Of a stretch of DNA of 64,000 nt, positions 46,761 to 55,774 are shown one piece after another. Each line of letters starts with the position of its first letter. Position 1 is the stretch's first letter. Position numbers and translations under genes: made by a program. This DNA is from Pseudomonadota bacterium (lineage in GTDB: Bacteria > Pseudomonadota > Alphaproteobacteria > Rhizobiales > Beijerinckiaceae), in NCBI GenBank assembly GCA_020161575.1, contig JAIUNR010000003.1, positions 248,001 to 312,000 on the forward strand, read 5' to 3'. The notes beneath the pieces were generated by a model. It did not search any database, was not told the DNA's origin, and worked only from the letters and a program-made list of their open reading frames with translations.

Positions 46761-47351
46761 ATGATGAGAAATGAGATTCGTTCTGTTTGTGTCTATTGCG
46801 GCTCCAGCTTCGGCAACCAGCCTGTGTTCCGTGATGTCGCGACCGCCCTGGGCAAGGAACTTGCCGAATCAGGCGTTCGGCTTGTCTATGGCGGAGGGGC
46901 GCATGGGCTGATGGGCGAAGTCGCCCGTTCCGTGCTCGCGCATGGTGGCGAGGTCACCGGGATCATCCCGCATTTCCTGAAAGCACGCGAATCCATGCTC
47001 GAAGGCGCGCAGGAGATGATCGTCACCGATCACATGCACGAGCGCAAAAGGCTGATGTTCGAGAAATCGGATGCCTTCGTCGCCCTTCCCGGCGGTGTCG
47101 GCACCCTGGAGGAACTCGTCGAGCAGCTCACCTGGGCGCAGCTCGGCCAGCACAAGAAGCCGATCCTCCTGCTCAATACGGCCAGCTTCTGGAAACCCCT
47201 GCTCGTGCTTCTCGCGCATATGCGCGAATTCGCCTTCATCCGGCCCGAAACCGAGGTGCATTATCTCGTTGCCGAACAGGTGAAGGAAGTGATGCCGATG
47301 CTCTTGCAGGCTGCGAATATGGCACAGCTTGCCCAGCGCGCGCAGGGATGA
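46761..47351 (+). CDS. LOG-family protein (TIGR00730-like)
   Basis: The 196-residue Rossmann-like protein has VCVYCGSSFG, GGGAHGLMGEVARSVLAHGG and PGGVGTLEELVEQLTWAQLG, the motif PGGxGTxxE of LOG proteins. Characterised members release cytokinin bases from nucleotide precursors or act on nucleotide 5-monophosphates; the old label lysine decarboxylase is wrong. Its function in this organism is unknown. ATG at 46761. Confidence 0.88.
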   Translation: MMRNEIRSVCVYCGSSFGNQPVFRDVATALGKELAESGVRLVYGGGAHGLMGEVARSVLAHGGEVTGIIPHFLKARESMLEGAQEMIVTDHMHERKRLMFEKSDAFVALPGGVGTLEELVEQLTWAQLGQHKKPILLLNTASFWKPLLVLLAHMREFAFIRPETEVHYLVAEQVKEVMPMLLQAANMAQLAQRAQG

Positions 47352-47490
47352 ACTAACCCGACTTGCGCGAGGATACGATCTGCGCAACATTCGACGGACG
47401 GGGACCGCGTGTATCGCGGCTGGTGGGATGTCCCGTGCGCTCCGGGATCTTTCGCCTGTGTGGAAATTTGTGCGCGTTCAGGGTGTTTCC

Positions 47491-47850
47491 ATGAAGATCA
47501 GGATTGTTTCAGCCGCCATTCTTGCCACCCTCGCATTGGCCATCATGCCCGCCCATGCTCAGGAGGCCGCGCCGGCAAAGAAGAAGAAGGTCGCGGCCAA
47601 GAACGCCACCGAGCTTGTGCTCATCAACAATCGCGGCGCCGCGGTCACCGGCTTCCAGCTGACCAGTGCCGCCGGCAAGAACGCGGCAAGCCTGAAATCC
47701 GCGCTCGAACCGGGCAAGAAGGTCACGCTCAAGATCGCCAAGGGCGCGGGCTGCGTCTTCTCGGCCAATGCCGCCTTCTCGGACGATGCGGAATTCGACC
47801 AGACCGAGGTCGATCTGTGCAAGGACAAGACGATCAAATTCGTGGATTGA
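47491..47850 (+). CDS. Small periplasmic protein, 119 residues
   Basis: The protein starts with a signal peptide (MKIRIVSAAILATLALAIMPAHA) and then a Lys/Ala-rich stretch (EAAPAKKKKVAAK) and a beta-rich domain with NATELVLINNRGAAVTGFQL and two cysteines (GCVFSAN, DLCKDK) that may form a disulfide. I recognise no domain. The ATG at 47491 fits the signal peptide. A terminator follows the gene. A periplasmic location is inferred. Confidence 0.75.
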   Translation: MKIRIVSAAILATLALAIMPAHAQEAAPAKKKKVAAKNATELVLINNRGAAVTGFQLTSAAGKNAASLKSALEPGKKVTLKIAKGAGCVFSANAAFSDDAEFDQTEVDLCKDKTIKFVD

Positions 47851-47900
47851 TCTCTTCGTAATCGCGCTTTTCGACGCGCATCCCGCCCGATCATGATCGA

Positions 47901-47928
47901 CCCGCCGGCCTCCCGGCGGGTTTTTCTT
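47901..47928 (+). terminator. Intrinsic terminator after small periplasmic protein
   Basis: A stem of eight GC pairs (CCCGCCGG at 47901-47908 with CCGGCGGG at 47913-47920) is followed by TTTTTCTTT on the plus strand. It ends the 47491 gene and abuts the cimA stop. Confidence 0.8.
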
Positions 47929-49523
47929 TATTCCCGCCCCTGCGCCCGCATCAGCTTGTAGACGACAGAATCCGTCAGCGCCTGGAACGAGGCGTCGATG
48001 ATGTTCGAGGAAACGCCCACGGTGGTCCAGCTCTCGCCGGTCTCGTCGGTTGAATCGATGAGCACCCGCGTCACTGCATCCGTACCGCCCTGGAAGATGC
48101 GGACCTTGAAATCCGTGAGCCTCAGCCCCTTGATATCGCTTTGATATCGACCAAGATCCTTGCGCAGGGCCTTGTCCAGCGCGTTGATCGGCCCGTCGCC
48201 CTCGGCTGCGGAGATGAGTGATTTCTCGCCCACCCTCACCTTCACGATCGCCTCGGAAAAGGTCACGAGATTGCCGCGCGCGTCGAAGCGGCGCTCGACA
48301 TTGACCTTGAACCGCTCGACGGTGAAAAACTCGGGCACGCGGCCAAGCAGGCGCTGCGCCAGCAGATAGAAGCTCGCATCGGCGCCTTCGTAGGAATAAC
48401 CCTGCGCTTCCTTTTCCTTCACCTCGTCCAGCAAGCGCGAAAGGCGGGGGTCATTCTTCTCCACCGCGATGCCGAGCCGCTCCAGTTCCGCCAGCACGTT
48501 GGATTTGCCAGCCTGCGTCGAAACCAGAACCACGCGGCGATTGCCCACACTCTCGGGCGGCACGTGCTCGTAGGTCTTCGGATCCTTGATCAGCGCCGAG
48601 GCGTGGATCCCTGCCTTGGTCGCGAAGGCGGATGCGCCGATATAGGGCGCCTGCCGGTTGGGCACGCGGTTGAGCAATTCGTCAAAGGCGCGCGAAAGCG
48701 CGGAAAGCCCGGCCAAAGCCTCATCCGACACGCCTGTCTCGAACCGCTCGGAAAATTCCGGCTTGAGCTTCAGCGTCGGAATGATCGTGACGAGGTTGGC
48801 GTTGCCACAGCGCTCGCCGAGCCCGTTCAGCGTGCCCTGGATCTGGCGCGCGCCGGCCCGCACGGCGGCGAGGCTGTTCGCGACGGCATGGCCGGTATCG
48901 TCATGCGCGTGGATGCCGAGGCGGATTCCCGGCACCACGGCCAGCACATCCGCGGTGATACGCTCGACCTCGTGCGGAAGCGTGCCGCCATTGGTATCGC
49001 ACAGCACCACCCATTCCGCCCCCGCTTCCTTCGCCGCGCGGGCGCAGGAAAGCGCATAGCCAGGGTTGGCCTTGTAGCCGTCGAAGAAATGCTCGCAATC
49101 GACCATCGCATGCTTGCCGGCCCCGCGCGCCGCCTTCACGCTGTCGCTGATCGCTGCGAGATTTTCATCGAGCGTGCAGCCCAGCGCGAGTTCGACGTGA
49201 TAATCCCAGCTCTTGGCGACAAAGCAGATCGCCGTCCCGCCGGCCTGGAGCAATGCGGCAAGGCCGGGATCGTTCGAGGCCGAAACGCCCGCGCGCTTCG
49301 TCATGCCGAAGGCCGTGAAGACCGCGCGAGTCTTCGGCGGATGGGCGAAGAATTTGGTATCGACGGGATTCGCGCCGGGATAGCCACCCTCGATGAAATC
49401 CACGCCGAGCCGATCCAGCATCGCCGCGATCTTGGCCTTGTCGGCAAGCGAGAAATCGACGCCCGTGGTCTGCGCGCCATCGCGCAGGGTGGTGTCGAAC
49501 AGATAAAGGCGTTCGCGGCTCAT
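47928..49523 (-). CDS. cimA: Citramalate synthase
   Basis: CimA joins pyruvate and acetyl-CoA to (R)-citramalate, a threonine-independent start to isoleucine synthesis. The 531-residue protein has the DRE-TIM barrel signature FDTTLRDGAQTTGVDF, GIHAHDDTGHAVANSL and GTLNGLGERCGNANL, then a C-terminal LeuA-type regulatory domain. The close homologue leuA is possible but the length and N-terminal LYLFDTTLRDGAQ favour CimA. The ATG overlaps the GFA gene stop by four bases. Confidence 0.9.
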   Translation of the reverse strand: MSRERLYLFDTTLRDGAQTTGVDFSLADKAKIAAMLDRLGVDFIEGGYPGANPVDTKFFAHPPKTRAVFTAFGMTKRAGVSASNDPGLAALLQAGGTAICFVAKSWDYHVELALGCTLDENLAAISDSVKAARGAGKHAMVDCEHFFDGYKANPGYALSCARAAKEAGAEWVVLCDTNGGTLPHEVERITADVLAVVPGIRLGIHAHDDTGHAVANSLAAVRAGARQIQGTLNGLGERCGNANLVTIIPTLKLKPEFSERFETGVSDEALAGLSALSRAFDELLNRVPNRQAPYIGASAFATKAGIHASALIKDPKTYEHVPPESVGNRRVVLVSTQAGKSNVLAELERLGIAVEKNDPRLSRLLDEVKEKEAQGYSYEGADASFYLLAQRLLGRVPEFFTVERFKVNVERRFDARGNLVTFSEAIVKVRVGEKSLISAAEGDGPINALDKALRKDLGRYQSDIKGLRLTDFKVRIFQGGTDAVTRVLIDSTDETGESWTTVGVSSNIIDASFQALTDSVVYKLMRAQGRE

Positions 49524-50008
49524 GAACGGGGCTTCCAATCGGGGTCGTCGTGGTCCGGGTGCTGGTAGGAGACGACCTTCGCGAGAAATGCGACCGATTT
49601 CTCTGTCCCCTCGGGTGAAAGGCCGGGCAGCTTTGCGAGGTCGTTGGTCCAGGGCAGGCGCCCCTCCTCGCCCACCTGCAGGGCGGGAACGATGCCGGAG
49701 GGATCATCGAAAGCGCAGATCGCGAGGAAAACCGGCTGGTTATCGCCCTGCCATTCATAGGTGAGCGGTGTGCCGCAGGAATCGCAGAAACCGCGCTTCA
49801 CCGTATTCGAGGAGGCAAAGCGCTTGGGCTCGCGCTTGGTCCAGACGAGGCCATTCGCCGCCGCCAGCGGCGCGAAGACATTGCCGAAGGCCTTCTGGCA
49901 CATGCGGCAATGGCAGATCGAGGCGTGGCCCACGCTCTCGCAGGAAAAGCGGATCGCGCCGCATTGGCAGCCGCCGGTGAGACGGGGGGAGGAAGGCGAG
50001 GCGTTCAT
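49520..50008 (-). CDS. GFA-family zinc protein
   Basis: The 162-residue protein belongs to the glutathione-dependent formaldehyde-activating (GFA/CENP-V) family. The zinc-binding cysteines are GGCQCGAIRFSC, CHCRMCQKAFGNVFAPLA and FCDSCGTPLTYEW. Real activity of many members is uncertain. The ATG at 50008 has an AAGGAA site; its frame extends to 50053. It overlaps cimA by four bases. Confidence 0.85.
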   Translation of the reverse strand: MNASPSSPRLTGGCQCGAIRFSCESVGHASICHCRMCQKAFGNVFAPLAAANGLVWTKREPKRFASSNTVKRGFCDSCGTPLTYEWQGDNQPVFLAICAFDDPSGIVPALQVGEEGRLPWTNDLAKLPGLSPEGTEKSVAFLAKVVSYQHPDHDDPDWKPRS

Positions 50009-50104
50009 GAGCAGGATTCCTTTTTCAGTTCGCACAACGCCGGAACAAGGCACTATCCGTCATGCCCGGCCTTGGGCCGGCCATGACGGCGGAAGGGAAA
50101 AAGC

Positions 50105-51607
50105 TCACCTCTTCACCTCCCAGGTGGTTTTCAGCGCGCCGGTCACCGGATCTTTCGAATCCATGATCTGGATGCCCATGGCGAGAAGCTCGTCGCGGAT
50201 GCGATCCGATTCCGCCCAGTTCTTGGTGGCGCGGGCGGCGATGCGGGCATCAACGAGTGCTTGCACTTCCTGCTCAGAGACCTTTTCGAGCGTCCTCTCC
50301 AGCGCCCGGCGCATGCCGGATCGATAGGGCCCGTCCTTCTGGAGGTTGAAGCCCAAAATTTCCAACCCGGCCCGCAGCGCGCCGGCTTGGCCGCTCCGCG
50401 CGGCCTTATGCAGCGAGGCAATCGCAGCGGGTGTATTCAGGTCATCATAAAGTGCTTCGAGAAACCCATCGGGCGGTTCCGTCGCGGCCACATCGGCGAT
50501 CATGGTCGCCCAGTTATCCAGATGCATTTCAGCCTCTTTGGAGGCTTCCTCGGTCCAGTCGATCGGCTGGGTATAGTGCGTGCGAAGCATCGCCAGCCTG
50601 AGAACCTGCCCGTCCCAGCTCCGCCCCCCGAATTTCTCCGTCTCCAGCAACTCGCTGATCGTCACGAAATTCCCCAGGCTCTTGGACATTTTCTCGCCCT
50701 CGACCTGCAGAAACCCGTTATGCATCCAGATATTGGCCATGCGCTCCGCGCCGAAAGCGCAGCAGGATTGCGCGATCTCGTTCTCGTGATGCGGGAAGAC
50801 GAGATCGATGCCGCCGCCATGGATATCGAAAGTGTTCTTCAGCGGATCATCGCAGGCAAGCCCGCCGCCATAGGGCTCGAGCAGCTGCTTCATCGCCATA
50901 GCCGAGCATTCGATATGCCAGCCCGGTCGACCCGGTGTCTTTATTCCCGCCGGCGAAGGCCAGCCCGGCTGGCCCGGATCGGAGGGTTTCCAGAGCACGA
51001 AATCCATCGCGTCCCGCTTGTAGGTCGCCACGTCAATCCGCGCACCGGCGAGCAATTCATCAAGGCTGCGCTTCGAGAAGGCGCCATAACGCGGCAAAGC
51101 GCCGTTATGGGCGTTCATCGCCGACGGCGAGAACAGCACATGGTCTTCCGCCACATAGGCAAAGCCCTTCGCGATCAACTTCTCGGTGATCGCGCGCATC
51201 TCGTCGAGATGGTCGGTCGCGCGCGGCTGGCTGGTCGGCGACAGATTGCCGAGCGCGAGCGTATCTTTCTGGTACTGCGCGTTGGTGCCCTCGGTTACCT
51301 TGCGGATCGCTTCGTTGAGCGGCAGGCCGGGGAAATCCCGCGCGGCGCGCGCGTTGATCTTGTCATCCACATCCGTGATGTTGCGGGCATAGATGACATT
51401 CTCCTCGCCATAGAGGTGGCGGAGCAGGCGGAACAGCACGTCGAACACGATAACGGGACGCGCATTGCCGATATGAGCGTAATCGTAAACCGTCGGGCCG
51501 CAGACATACATGCGCACCATGGGCTTGCCATTCGCGGGATTGGTCGCGAGCGGGACCAGCGCATCCTTGCGCCGCGTCAGCGTGTTATAGAGCTTCAGCT
51601 CTGTCAT
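50105..51607 (-). CDS. cysS: Cysteinyl-tRNA synthetase
   Basis: CysS charges tRNA-Cys. The 500-residue class I synthetase has [18 protein letters not shown] with the HIGH-equivalent motif HIGN, zinc-binding residues including [10 protein letters not shown] and [10 protein letters not shown], and the [12 protein letters not shown] motif. The ATG at 51607 (MTELKLYNT) gives the normal N-terminus; the open frame continues to 51664. It stands as a single gene with a 308-base upstream gap. Confidence 0.96.
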   Translation of the reverse strand: MTELKLYNTLTRRKDALVPLATNPANGKPMVRMYVCGPTVYDYAHIGNARPVIVFDVLFRLLRHLYGEENVIYARNITDVDDKINARAARDFPGLPLNEAIRKVTEGTNAQYQKDTLALGNLSPTSQPRATDHLDEMRAITEKLIAKGFAYVAEDHVLFSPSAMNAHNGALPRYGAFSKRSLDELLAGARIDVATYKRDAMDFVLWKPSDPGQPGWPSPAGIKTPGRPGWHIECSAMAMKQLLEPYGGGLACDDPLKNTFDIHGGGIDLVFPHHENEIAQSCCAFGAERMANIWMHNGFLQVEGEKMSKSLGNFVTISELLETEKFGGRSWDGQVLRLAMLRTHYTQPIDWTEEASKEAEMHLDNWATMIADVAATEPPDGFLEALYDDLNTPAAIASLHKAARSGQAGALRAGLEILGFNLQKDGPYRSGMRRALERTLEKVSEQEVQALVDARIAARATKNWAESDRIRDELLAMGIQIMDSKDPVTGALKTTWEVKR

Positions 51608-51915
51608 GGTGCACCCCAAGGTTCGAACACAGGTCGATACGCCGCCGCTCGCCGGGGGCGTCATCTCGGGGTTCTAACCTCTGGGGGTAAACGAGACGGC
51701 GTGCCAGCGAGCGGAGCGCGCTAGCCACAAATAATCCGGGCGGAAATTGCCATCGTCTTCATGCGGCCAGAATGCCGGATTGGCGCGGCGCGGTCAAGCC
51801 TGTCACAAAGGCGGACACAAATGCAACCACACCGTGTTTTTATCCGAAGTTTCAAGATTTTGTTAAAGTTTCGCTCCGATGATCGCGGGAACAAATAGCG
51901 ATTCCGGGGAAATCG
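51608..51915. other. Intergenic region, cysS and small secreted gene
   Basis: The 308 bases hold the cysS promoter on the left and the promoter of the 51916 gene on the right, around an AT-richer part near 51820-51890. I find no T-box, tRNA or clear open frame. Confidence 0.55.
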
Positions 51916-52245
51916 ATGCACCGCCGCGTAAGCATTCTGGCTCTTTCGGCCGTGACGGGCGCCGCCGCCCTCTTTCTCCTCGCCGGCAATGACGAGGTGA
52001 CGGCACAGGCCAAGAAGCAGCGTGATTTCGTCATCGCCGGATCGGAAGGCTATGGCACGCAGGAATGTCTTACCAGCCAGTCGCAATGCGGCCGTATCGT
52101 CGCGGATGCCTGGTGCGAGGCCAAGGGCTTCAAGGCCGCCCTCGCCTATCGCCAGCTCGACCGTGACGAGATCACCGGATCGACCAACGCCCGCACGCCC
52201 TCCGGCAAGCCGGTGGAGAGTTTTTTGATTTCGTGCCGGGATTGA
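51916..52245 (+). CDS. Small secreted protein, 109 residues
   Basis: It has an N-terminal hydrophobic signal/anchor (RVSILALSAVTGAAALFLLAG) and a soluble rest with four cysteines in AQECLTSQSQCGRIVADAWC-like spacing and a final SCRD, suggesting disulfide bonds in the periplasm. Similar short proteins occur in Rhizobiales but I cannot name a function. The ATG at 51916 follows GGGGAAATCG. Confidence 0.7.
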   Translation: MHRRVSILALSAVTGAAALFLLAGNDEVTAQAKKQRDFVIAGSEGYGTQECLTSQSQCGRIVADAWCEAKGFKAALAYRQLDRDEITGSTNARTPSGKPVESFLISCRD

Positions 52246-52250
52246 GCAAT

Positions 52251-52285
52251 ATAGCGAATAGCGAATAGCGAATAGCGAATAGCGA
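52251..52285. repeat. Tandem heptamer repeat
   Basis: Five perfect copies of ATAGCGA lie six bases after the stop of the small secreted gene. The same heptamer arrays are seen between genes in other Rhizobiales. It may vary in copy number. Confidence 0.8.
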
Positions 52286-52350
52286 AGTATAGTTGATTTG
52301 TCAGGGTGCAAGCTTGTTTTGCCTGTTCGCTACGCCCTATTCGCCCTTCC

Positions 52351-52848
52351 CTACTTCACATAATCCGCGCATTTCGGCGTTTCCGCCTGCCCCCAGGGCA
52401 TGATCGGAACGGTCGAGGTCGAATTTTTAGGGCTTCCTTCGATCAGCTTGTCCGAATAAACGAGATAAACCAGCACGTTGCGCTTTGAATCGCAGCCGCG
52501 GACGATCTGCATGCGCTTGAACAGCAGCGAGCGGGACTGGCGGAACATCACGTCGCCCTGTTCAAGCTTGCCCTTGAACTTGATCGGCCCGACCTGCCGG
52601 CAGGCGAGGGAAATGTCGGAGACTTCCTCCGCGAGCCCGAGCCCGCCCGCGACACCGCCCTTCTCCGGCACGGTGTAATGACAGGCGACACCCTCGATAT
52701 CCGGATCGTCGATCGCGTAGGTCGCGAGTTTGTCGTCCGGCGTGAGGAAACGGAAAACGGTCGATTTCTTGAAGATGAGATCGGGCGATTGCGCCGCAGC
52801 CGGCACGAGGCTCGCGAGCAGGATCGCCGCCGACAGGATTTTCCGCAT
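52351..52848 (-). CDS. creA: CreA family protein
   Basis: CreA proteins are conserved secreted proteins of about 160 residues with no known biochemical role. This 165-residue protein has a signal peptide (MRKILSAAILLASLVPAAAQS) and conserved DPDIEGVACHY, DISLACRQVGPIKF and SLLFKRMQIVRGCD, with cysteines likely paired. The ATG at 52848 has GGGAG upstream. The E. coli member lies in the cre operon, which is not present here. Confidence 0.85.
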   Translation of the reverse strand: MRKILSAAILLASLVPAAAQSPDLIFKKSTVFRFLTPDDKLATYAIDDPDIEGVACHYTVPEKGGVAGGLGLAEEVSDISLACRQVGPIKFKGKLEQGDVMFRQSRSLLFKRMQIVRGCDSKRNVLVYLVYSDKLIEGSPKNSTSTVPIMPWGQAETPKCADYVK

Positions 52849-52968
52849 GAAACGCACTCCCTCTTCTTCATCGCCGGGCGCGAAAGGCCGGAACAGGGCA
52901 AGGCCTGCCCAGCTTCGTTTGCGCTCACGGGGTGAGATAGGGACTGACGCCCCGGAATGAAAGACCAT

Positions 52969-53172
52969 TCACCCCTTGGGCATCGCGGCCTTCGCAGCGG
53001 CGATCGCCGCGCCCAGCACATCCTCGTCGCCGATATGGTTGGCGAGCAGGAGCACGAGACGCGCATCCAGCTCCGCGGCCTGTTGCACCGAAAGGCCGCG
53101 CCGCGCCTCGATGAGCAGGCGAAAGGCACGGTCGGGGTCGGGAAAACGCGAACCTGTCTCGAATGCGCTCAT
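52969..53172 (-). CDS. DUF2783 domain protein
   Basis: The 67-residue protein (MSAFETGSRFPDPDRAF, ARRGLSVQQAAELDARLVLL) matches DUF2783, a small helical family found next to flavin monooxygenases in catabolic clusters. Its ATG is only two bases from the monooxygenase stop, so the two are coupled; it could be a partner or chaperone of that enzyme. The longer open frame to 53364 belongs to another reading frame of the upstream gene. Confidence 0.8.
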   Translation of the reverse strand: MSAFETGSRFPDPDRAFRLLIEARRGLSVQQAAELDARLVLLLANHIGDEDVLGAAIAAAKAAMPKG

Positions 53173-53174
53173 GC

Positions 53175-54785
53175 TCAGCTCTCCCCTTTGCCGCGTGCGC
53201 GGCGCAGGGCCGCTTTGATCGCGCGGGCATCCGCCGCCCGGAACCGCGCCGCGACATGGCGATCGGGCCGGATGAGATAGGCGGTGCCCGGCCGCAACGC
53301 GAAGCGCGCGGCGAGATCGCCGTGCGGATCGCGCGGCACCAACGCCTTCACGCCCGGCGGACACAGCCCGGCGATGGCCTCATCGGCGCAAAGCAGGGAA
53401 AAATCCGGTCCGAGCGCTTCGGAAAGATAACAGGCGCCGCCGGGAATCATCTCCACGCGCGCATCGGGAACCGGCGCGCCTGGAACGACGCCGCCCTGCC
53501 ATTCGTCGTGATCGGGGGTCGAAAGCGGCGAGGCGCGATAGGCGGTCGGTACGGAGAGGCGTCCCGAATTCACCATGCGCTTGGCGAAATCATGATGGCG
53601 GGCGAGCGACAGCGCGGCATCGCGCAGGATACGTTCGGCCGGCGATTGCGGGGCGATGAAATCGGTCGAGCGGGTCGAATGACCGAGATTGTCATCCGCC
53701 CCCTCGCCACGCTCAATGTCATAGGTCGCGAGCAGGCTTCGAGGTGAATCGCCATCGAGCACGGCGGCGAGCTTCCAGCCGAGATTCTCGACATCCTGAA
53801 GGCCGGAATTGGCGCCGCGCGCCCCGAAGGGCGAGACCTGATGCGCGGCATCCCCCGCGAAGATCACGCTTTTATGGGTGAATTTCTCCAGCCTGAGGCA
53901 ACGGAAACGATAGATTGACACCCATTCAAGATCAAAAGCCGGGCCTTGCCCCTTGCCCGAAAACGCTTCGAGCATTTTCTCGATTCTGGGACGGACATTC
54001 TCCGGTCGCTTCTCGAATTCCGCATCCGCCGTGGCGGGCAATTGCAGGTCGATCCGCCAGATATCGTCGGGCTGCTTGTGCAGCAGGGCCGACCCGCCGG
54101 GATGGAAGGGCGGATCGAACCAGAACCAGCGCTCGGCCGGGAAATCGCCACGCATCTTGACATCGGCGATGAGGAACTGCTCCTCGAATATCTCGCCGGG
54201 AAAATCCAGCCCGAGCATCGCGCGCATCGGTGAACGCGCGCCATCGCAGGCGATGACGTGATCGGCGTGAAGGCGATAAAGCCCGTCGGGCGTCTCGATC
54301 GCGAGGAGCGCCCCGGCTTCCCGGTTGTCGATGCCGACCACCCGGTTCTTCCAGCGCAGATCGATGTTTTCGAGCGCCATCGCCCGATCGACAAGCGCCT
54401 TCTCGACAACGAATTGCTGGAGATTGATGAAAGCGGGCATCTTGTGCCCCGGCTCGGGCAACAGGTCGAATCCATAAAGCTCGTTCCCGCCCTGAAAGAC
54501 GCGGCCGCGGCTCCAGGAGACGCCTGCATCGCGCAGCGCGGTGCCGCAGCCATAGGTATCGAGGATTTCCAGCGCCTTCTTCGAGAAGCAGATCGCGCGG
54601 CTGCCCTCGCCGATACGGTCATTGTCGTCGAGCAGGACCACTCTTTGCCCGCGCTGGGCGAGGTCGATCGCCATGGAGAGGCCGACCGGCCCCGCCCCCA
54701 CCACCACGAGCGGGTGATGGGCGGGCGCCACCGCCTCCTGATCCGGGGATTTGCGGTAGGTGAAGGTGGCGTAGGCGGTGAACAT
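53175..54785 (-). CDS. FAD-dependent aromatic monooxygenase
   Basis: The 536-residue protein is a class A flavin hydroxylase with the FAD motif VVVGAGPVGLSMAIDLAQRG, the GD motif region VIFAGDAAHQVSPFGARGANSGLQD and a C-terminal thioredoxin-like end. It resembles MhpA-type 3-(3-hydroxyphenyl)propionate or 3-hydroxybenzoate hydroxylases. The ATG at 54785 has AGGGG upstream. Five bases separate it from the upstream metallo-hydrolase gene. Substrate unproven. Confidence 0.85.
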   Translation of the reverse strand: MFTAYATFTYRKSPDQEAVAPAHHPLVVVGAGPVGLSMAIDLAQRGQRVVLLDDNDRIGEGSRAICFSKKALEILDTYGCGTALRDAGVSWSRGRVFQGGNELYGFDLLPEPGHKMPAFINLQQFVVEKALVDRAMALENIDLRWKNRVVGIDNREAGALLAIETPDGLYRLHADHVIACDGARSPMRAMLGLDFPGEIFEEQFLIADVKMRGDFPAERWFWFDPPFHPGGSALLHKQPDDIWRIDLQLPATADAEFEKRPENVRPRIEKMLEAFSGKGQGPAFDLEWVSIYRFRCLRLEKFTHKSVIFAGDAAHQVSPFGARGANSGLQDVENLGWKLAAVLDGDSPRSLLATYDIERGEGADDNLGHSTRSTDFIAPQSPAERILRDAALSLARHHDFAKRMVNSGRLSVPTAYRASPLSTPDHDEWQGGVVPGAPVPDARVEMIPGGACYLSEALGPDFSLLCADEAIAGLCPPGVKALVPRDPHGDLAARFALRPGTAYLIRPDRHVAARFRAADARAIKAALRRARGKGES

Positions 54786-54790
54786 GCGGC

Positions 54791-55747
54791 TTACCCCTGC
54801 AATCTGGCCCACATCTCGCGGTCGCGTTCGGCGGTCCAGACCACGGGATGGTCGATGCCGGATGCCTCGTCGAAAGCGCGCGAGACGTTGAAGGGCAGGC
54901 AATGCTCGTAGATCGCGTAGGCGCCGAAAGGCCCGTCCATCGCCGCGCGGACATCGGCGAAGGCGCCCTTGAGATCCTTGCCGGCGGCCACCGCCTTCTG
55001 CACCGTTCCATAGAGCGTTTGGAGGAAGTCCCGCGTCCCCGCGATGGCAGCGGAGACCTTTTCCCTGCCGATGAGCGCGTCGCCGCGTCCCGGCACCAGA
55101 GCAACCGGATCATGCGCCGCGATGCGCTTGAGCGTCTCCGGCCAATCGGCGAAATGCGCATCGCCGCAATAGCAGGCCGATTTGTACTCCACGAGATCGC
55201 CCGAGAACATCACGCCGGCATCGGGCACCCAGGCGATCGTATCGCCCGCCGTATGGCCGCGCCCGATATGCTTGATGCGAACCTCGCGCTTTCCGAGCCA
55301 GATCGACATCTCCTCGTGGAAAGTCACATTCGGCCAGGTCAGGCCCGGAATGGTCTCCTTGCCGCGGAACAGGCGCGGAAAGCGCCCGATCTCGCTGTCC
55401 ATATCCTGCAAACCGCGCTCGACGATCAGCCTGCGTGTCGCATCGGAGGCGATGATCGTCTTCGCCTGCTTGTAGGCGGAAGCACCGAGTACGCGCACCG
55501 CGTGATAATGCGAGAGAAGCACATGGGTGATCGGCTTGTCCGTTACCGAGCGGACGCGCGCGATCACGGCCTCGGCCATCGCCGGAGTGGCCTGCGCGTC
55601 GACGATGAGCACGCCGTCATCGCCGATGACGATACCGGTATTGGGGTCGCCCTCCGCCGTGAATGCATAGAGGCCGGGGCCGATCTCGGCAAAGGTGATC
55701 TTCTTTTCCGCCATATCGGCGGCGGAAGCGAAGGCAGGTCCGCTCAT
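54791..55747 (-). CDS. MBL-fold hydrolase-like protein
   Basis: The 318-residue protein has the metallo-beta-lactamase fold with HVLLSHYHAVRVLGAS, GRGHTAGDTIAW and MFSGDLVEYKSAC. The usual H-x-H-x-D-H site reads HYHAVR here, so the second-half metal ligands are missing and only one metal, or none, may bind. It lies in the catabolic block between the monooxygenase and the FAH-family gene. Function unknown; an esterase or ring-opening role could be imagined but is not shown. Confidence 0.8.
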   Translation of the reverse strand: MSGPAFASAADMAEKKITFAEIGPGLYAFTAEGDPNTGIVIGDDGVLIVDAQATPAMAEAVIARVRSVTDKPITHVLLSHYHAVRVLGASAYKQAKTIIASDATRRLIVERGLQDMDSEIGRFPRLFRGKETIPGLTWPNVTFHEEMSIWLGKREVRIKHIGRGHTAGDTIAWVPDAGVMFSGDLVEYKSACYCGDAHFADWPETLKRIAAHDPVALVPGRGDALIGREKVSAAIAGTRDFLQTLYGTVQKAVAAGKDLKGAFADVRAAMDGPFGAYAIYEHCLPFNVSRAFDEASGIDHPVVWTAERDREMWARLQG

Positions 55748-55774
55748 GACAGGTTCCTTGTCTCGCGATTGCGG

